The notes under the pieces were generated by a model. It was not told where the DNA came from. It worked only from the letters and a program-made list of their open reading frames with translations, and did no database searches. Of a stretch of 62,000 nucleotides of DNA, positions 57,133-62,000 are shown piece after piece (the first letter of the stretch is position 1; each line of letters opens with the position of its first letter). The position numbers were made by a program, and so were the translations under genes. Source of the stretch: Apostichopus japonicus (Eukaryota > Echinodermata > Holothuroidea > Aspidochirotida > Stichopodidae); the NCBI RefSeq assembly GCF_037975245.1, contig NC_092576.1:8217501-8279500 (forward strand). The letters run 5' to 3'.

Positions 57133-57696
57133 TTAAAGAAAAGGAAGAAACATATCTTTGCCATACAAAAAAGCTATGAGGATGTAGTTTTAACCTAACC
57201 TGAAGATGCTGACAATTTCCAGCATTTCTGTTTTAAGCAGTCATCTTCAGCCAGAATAGATTCATCTTTAAAAAGAGTCACATGCAAAGGTTTGCTTGGC
57301 TCTCAATGCTCACTGCAGTTAGAATCTTATCAAATTGTTACACTTTTTTATAGAAACATTTTTCCCCCCTCTGTGAATTAGTGAGTTAAATATCATAAAA
57401 AGCGCAAAATAGAATAAAGAAATAACAACCAGATGAACTGTGATGAAGACATCATTGACTCTGCTGTTGCCAGATGCATTCTTTAAAAACTTAAAAAATC
57501 AATAAAAAAAATCTTTGCCAAGATACAATTTGCAATGAGGATGTAGATTTAACCTCAAGATGCTGACAATTTCTACCATTTTGTTTTAAGTAATCATTTT
57601 CAGCCACTAGAACACCCCTTTAATGTAGAAAGGCATATTTACCTGCGGTGGGGTTAGAATTAGATCACAAACTCTGATTCCTTCCACAGTACTTAC

Positions 57697-60101
57697 CTGT
57701 CCCTTCAACTGTGAATGTTACCTCACTACCACTCTGGATCACCATATCTAAGTTCTGTTGTTGCACAAGTCCTTTCTGTAGAGTGCAGATCAAATGATCA
57801 CGGCTTGGCATTTTCAGGAGCAGGTAAGAGCATGGGTTATCCTCTTCTGTAACATTTCAAACATATTTTAATTTTTTTTTTAAAAAGGCAGGAAATTTAT
57901 GCAAAACACTTTCTGTATTTTCAAACTCTTAGCATTTTGATGCATTTAAACAGGTATTGTACATTGGGTACAAAAGATGAGCTGTGATGCTTGCGACATC
58001 TTTTGAAGACAAAATGGGTTGAGAGGGGATGGGGTTGGGGGAGGGGTATGAAACATTTCCATAATTCGTCAGTTGGGTTCTCCTCAGATCAACTGTACAT
58101 TAGCACAAACAAGAAACCTTTAAACTCCTTGAAATATGGTCCCCACAAATGGTCAGTTGATTCTCTTCAGTACTAAGTACAATCACAAAGCCTTTAATAC
58201 AGACCTTTTACCAATTATACATGTTGCTATCATTGCGTGCTTCAACTTGACCGTTCAATCTCTCGCCACTCTAACACAACTACAGTATCTCCTCAAGCAG
58301 CAATAAAGTTGATTGTCACATCATTTTCTTGACCCGAAACGGTACACACAGATGAACTCACCATTACTTTGCCCTGGTCTGCAATCCAGAGAGGCCAGGG
58401 TAAGATGTTCCTCAGAGTGGGCCTCGATGGTCCAGTCTTCCCCTGGCTTTAAAACCATACCCACAGTAAAAGGATTAACAATAATTACACTTAACCTGGA
58501 TTATTAGTACTTACTGTGTCTGTTATGTGGATCATCCTGATCAGATCCAACTAGTTATTGATATGTAGATCTATGAAAGTGTTTTCGTGATATTACATCT
58601 ATATTGACAGGGAATAATTTGTCTGTTATCTGGATCATCCGGATCGGATCCAACTACTGTAGTTATTGCTATGTAGATCTATGAAAGTGTTGTTGCGATA
58701 TTACATCTATATTGACAGGGAATAATTTGTCTGGTTATCTGGATCATCCGGATCGGATCCAACTACTGTAGTTATTGCTATGTAGATCTGTGAAAGTGTT
58801 GTTGCGATATTACATCTATATTGACAGGGAATAATTTATCTGTTATCTGGATCATCCGGATCAGATCCAACTACTGTAGTTATTGCTATGTAGATCTATG
58901 TAAGTGTTGTTGTGATATTACATCTATATTGACAGGGAATAATTTTTAGGTTATCTGGATCATCCGGATCGGATCCAACTACTGAAGTTATTGCTATGTA
59001 GATCTATGAAAGTGTTGTCGTGATAATACATCTATATTGACAGGGAATAATTTATATGGTTATCTGGATCATCCGGATCGGATCCAACTACTGTAGTTAT
59101 TGCTATGTAGATCTATGTAAGTGTTGTTGCGATATTACATCTATATTGACGAGGAATAAATGTTATGGTATCTAATCGCAAAATTGTCAGTTCAAGGCCA
59201 TTTGACATTCCGATACATGCATTCCATCATTTTGAAAAAAAAATTATTCCCCAATCCATAATCCAGGTCTAAAAATTCTGAGAAAGGCAAAAGTAACCCT
59301 AGGTTTCTGAGAATAAACCAAGGTGTTTTAAAACAAAGAAAAAAAAAAAGGTTTATCAGTGCTATATATATATCCAAAGTGTATGGTACTACTAACATTG
59401 CTTAATCTATTAGATCTGTTCTGACTAGTTCTCCATTTCATTTCCAAAGTTTGAGAAATATTGAATTTGATAATAAAATGTTTCAAATAGGGAACCTATT
59501 GAGTATTGATGCTTCCAAAATAGCCGGTAAAGTCTTGCTTAATTCTGTCAGATTGTTTAATTTGAGCATGGCTAATGAAAATTAAGTGAAATTAGACTTT
59601 CTTGCCTTTTGAGAATGACAAGCTGTTTACAACTTGTTGATTGTCTAATGTAGATACTATTTATTAAAGTTTCAGCACTTTTCAGGGCAATAAAGATGAC
59701 AATTAAAAATATAAAGTGCTGGTTTCTTGCCTTGTCTTAAAATAACATGTTGTGTAGGAAAGTCTCACAACACTTTCACAGAACAACTAGATCTGTTCAG
59801 CTCAGGCAATACAGGGACATACGTTCACATGTTAGTGTAGTCATCAAAAAATAGTCATTAATGTTTATAACACTCAAATTGACACCCATTTGAAGCATTC
59901 TTTGTTAATTTGGAATCGGGCTGGTGGTCATACGTAGTACGTATTCTAAAATGCTCTCAGTCTTTGTGATCAGAAGTGTCCATGGTGACATACTGTAAAC
60001 TGAGTAAAGGCATCTTTACTGCATTCCTGAAACATGAAAAACTGTACAGTAAATGTTTCTCTTTGCTTTAAATATTTTACTACCAACTCACCCCAAATCA
60101 T
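57697..60101 (-). pseudogene. Truncated duplicate of the NPL/zinc-finger gene: exons 1-3 only
   Basis: Exon 1 (60092-60101), exon 2 (58362-58460) and exon 3 (57697-57846) are all present, with protein-level identity to the first copy. The exon 2 acceptor reads ...ACTGTGG| instead of ...ACTGTAG| (base 58462 is C where 23050 is T), so normal splicing of exon 2 should fail. No exon 4, linker or zinc-finger exon follows on the minus side, where sequence runs into unrelated minisatellites below 55620. It is most likely a 5' gene fragment. The promoter region may be copied too, so a transcript is possible. Confidence 0.75.
58515..59160. repeat. 108-bp satellite, about 6 units (in duplication copy 2)
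   Basis: It has the same unit and the same flanks as 23100-24955, but is shorter by about 11 units. The first unit carries the CATCCTGATCAGATCCAACTAG variant also found in the fourth unit of copy 1. Confidence 0.9.
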
Positions 60102-62000
60102 GGTTATTGGATACTGGAATCTTCTTACAATATGTATTTTTCTCTTGCTTATCCTTCTCTTGTTTTTACAATCTGAAACCTATATAGACCTATATTGAGA
60201 AAAGAAAAATCTTTGATATCAAAGGAATATTTAGCCAATAAACATTTATTCAGCTCAGCTGTCAATAATATTGCATTCTACATAGATATTGTCACTCTTA
60301 TACTTTATAGCCTAGGCCTAATATGTACACTAAATCCAAGTTGCTGTCATTTGGTAAGGCCAAGTGAATAATATGGAGTAGGCGAAGTATTGCAGAACTA
60401 AAATAACAGCTCTTAAAAAAAATCAGTTCCAACTTCCCACATTATTGTAGTGTACTATTCAAATGTTACCGAAATCTAAAAGAGTACATCTAGGAACACG
60501 GAGTAGCTGCAGAATACCCCGCTGGATCCGAGATTGTGGTTTGGACGGAGACGAACAACGTCCAACGCAGTCTTATATTGTGCTTGAGTAGATGGCGCTA
60601 TTATAGTATTGTTAAGAATATTGGACTTTGATATTTTTTCCCTTTTTTCGAATGTACAATGCATATACTTGTAAAACGGGGTACGTGGTCCGTTTTTGTT
60701 TCTGTTGCCGACGAACCAACAGGCTACGCAGTCATTCTGTAAAGGACAGTAAAGCCTGAAGATGTGGGGTGACATCCAACGGGAACGTGGGGATCTGGGG
60801 TGACATCCAACGGGCCACTGGGTCTAGCTTTGTTTTTAAGTAAACCTAACGGGCTACGAAGTCAGCTACGAGCCAACGGGCTACGAAGTCAGAAGTTGTG
60901 GAATGGGGGTTATCCAACGGGCTACGGATACCCTAACCCTATCCCTAACCCAACCCCTAACCCTAAATTTGGCTACGAGCCAACAGGCTACGAAGTCATT
61001 CTTTATAGTAAAGTATACACATGTTTCCGTAAATAAGTTAGCGCCATCTATCACTTATCCAGTTTTACCTCGTAGCCCGTAGCACCTATTTTGGTTAAGT
61101 TTCAACAACGCGGGGTATTCGACAGCTATGCCAGGAACGCCTTACAGTACTAGTAGTATGGTGACTTCGAAGTTCGGACACTTAAGACTTAAAACATCCC
61201 AAAGCTAAATCTTCTGGTCTAAATCACCAGAAAATATACTTCATATGGTGGGAGAATTGTGTTATAGTACGATACACGGCCAAACTTTCTTTCCTGCAAA
61301 CTGTTTTCACGTTGTTTTCCAAGAAGATTCTTCGTGATTGTGGAACTGGTATTTTTTTGCTAGAGTATTGCGAAGTTCGGACACGCAACCCACAGTGTGG
61401 CGCTGGTGATAAAATTGGTGGCGCTGTTGCTCTTTCAGTAATTATAACAGACTTCATAGATCTTCGTCATTTTATTGACAAATATGAAAGTAATTTCTTG
61501 CACACGGGTCATTTTGGAGAGAAAATGACTGTAGCTTCGTACTTTTTGGTGAAATTTGGCTCTTCCTGTAGGTTTTCATGGTGAAATCGTGTATTTCTTA
61601 GGGTGTCCGAACTTCGCAGTATGCCGAACTTCACAATACTGACTATAGTACCGCGTATTGAACAAGTCTACAGAAACTAATTTTGTTACATTTTCATGTC
61701 CAGGTTCCCTGTTAATGCTAAAACCTATGATTCGCTTTTTTTCATTAGTTTGTAACAATTTGCATAAAACCTCTTAGGTCTAGTCACACGGCCTAAGCTA
61801 CCGCTACTCAAGTCGCTGTACAGTAACATTAACAGACGCTAGAATAGTCAACGAGGAATACTATTGGTACCAGTTTTGCTATGCCTTGGCACTACACAAT
61901 GCGCGATACTTACTTTGTTGGTAAATTGTTCCTCTGGGAAGGTGGACTAGGCCCTACGGTGGACTAGGAATAGACATTGAAATCATCTTTGAGCACTTTT

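Larger units (their letters stand above)
55620..62000. repeat. Segmental duplication, copy 2 (runs off the window)
   Basis: It is a direct-orientation copy of 20850-27734, about 34.8 kb away. The left edge is a junction between a 98-bp satellite and two leftover units of the 28/36-bp minisatellite (55597-55660). The right edge lies beyond the window. Divergence by eye is a few percent in unique sequence. Confidence 0.9.

Overview
This is a 62 kb piece of an A+T-rich animal nuclear genome. It shows spliced genes with GT..AG introns, C2H2 zinc fingers, LRR receptors, LINE, Ty3/Gypsy, hAT-like and piggyBac-like repeats, and large satellite arrays. No operons or bacterial signals are visible. A marine deuterostome, probably an echinoderm, is my best guess. 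It rests on general character only, and I cannot name a species.

The main gene lies on the minus strand from about 25838 down to 7125. Six exons can be joined by eye, and every junction is phase 1 and in frame: 25829-25838, 22950-23048, 22285-22434, 15570-15635, 8814-9050 and 7125-8083. They give a 506-residue protein. Exons 1-4 encode a nucleoplasmin-like (NPL) beta domain of the type found at the N-terminus of insect FKBP39. Exon 5 encodes an acidic linker with an internal 21-residue duplication. Exon 6 encodes basic nuclear-localisation-like stretches and eight C2H2 zinc fingers. Three introns each carry a different satellite. Intron 4 has a 32/64-bp satellite that passes into an exact 387-bp higher-order repeat, split by a 1.7 kb hAT-like element with an 8-bp target duplication. 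Intron 3 has a 4.5 kb hairpin-containing minisatellite. Intron 1 has a 108-bp satellite.

The first three exons of this gene and about 6.9 kb around them (about 20850-27734) are repeated in direct orientation at about 55620-62000, where the copy runs off the window. The second copy has no exon 4 in view, has lost the AG splice acceptor of exon 2, has only about 6 satellite units against about 17, and carries a 617-bp TTAA-flanked MITE that the first copy lacks. It looks like a decaying 5' gene fragment, or possibly an uncollapsed haplotype.

Between the two copies (about 30-52 kb) is a small cluster of leucine-rich-repeat membrane receptor genes without a TIR domain. There is one intact single-exon gene (42699-44219), one close pseudogene with three lesions (32936-34456), a strongly decayed relic containing a small internal inversion (48365-49560), and an opposite-strand C-terminal fragment (35564-35911). 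Non-coding flanks are duplicated with the genes. A Ty3/Gypsy 3' end with a 165-bp LTR sits at the same flank in two units, so at least one insertion predates the duplication. Fragments of several LINEs lie among them. Positions 52140-53830 hold a non-coding stretch with a repeated, conserved 14-mer (GTGACTCGCGTGAC). This is followed by a 98-bp satellite that abuts the second copy of the segmental duplication.

The left 7 kb has low-complexity blocks and repeat debris but no gene I can defend, apart from weak splice-like signals at 1.6-1.9 kb.
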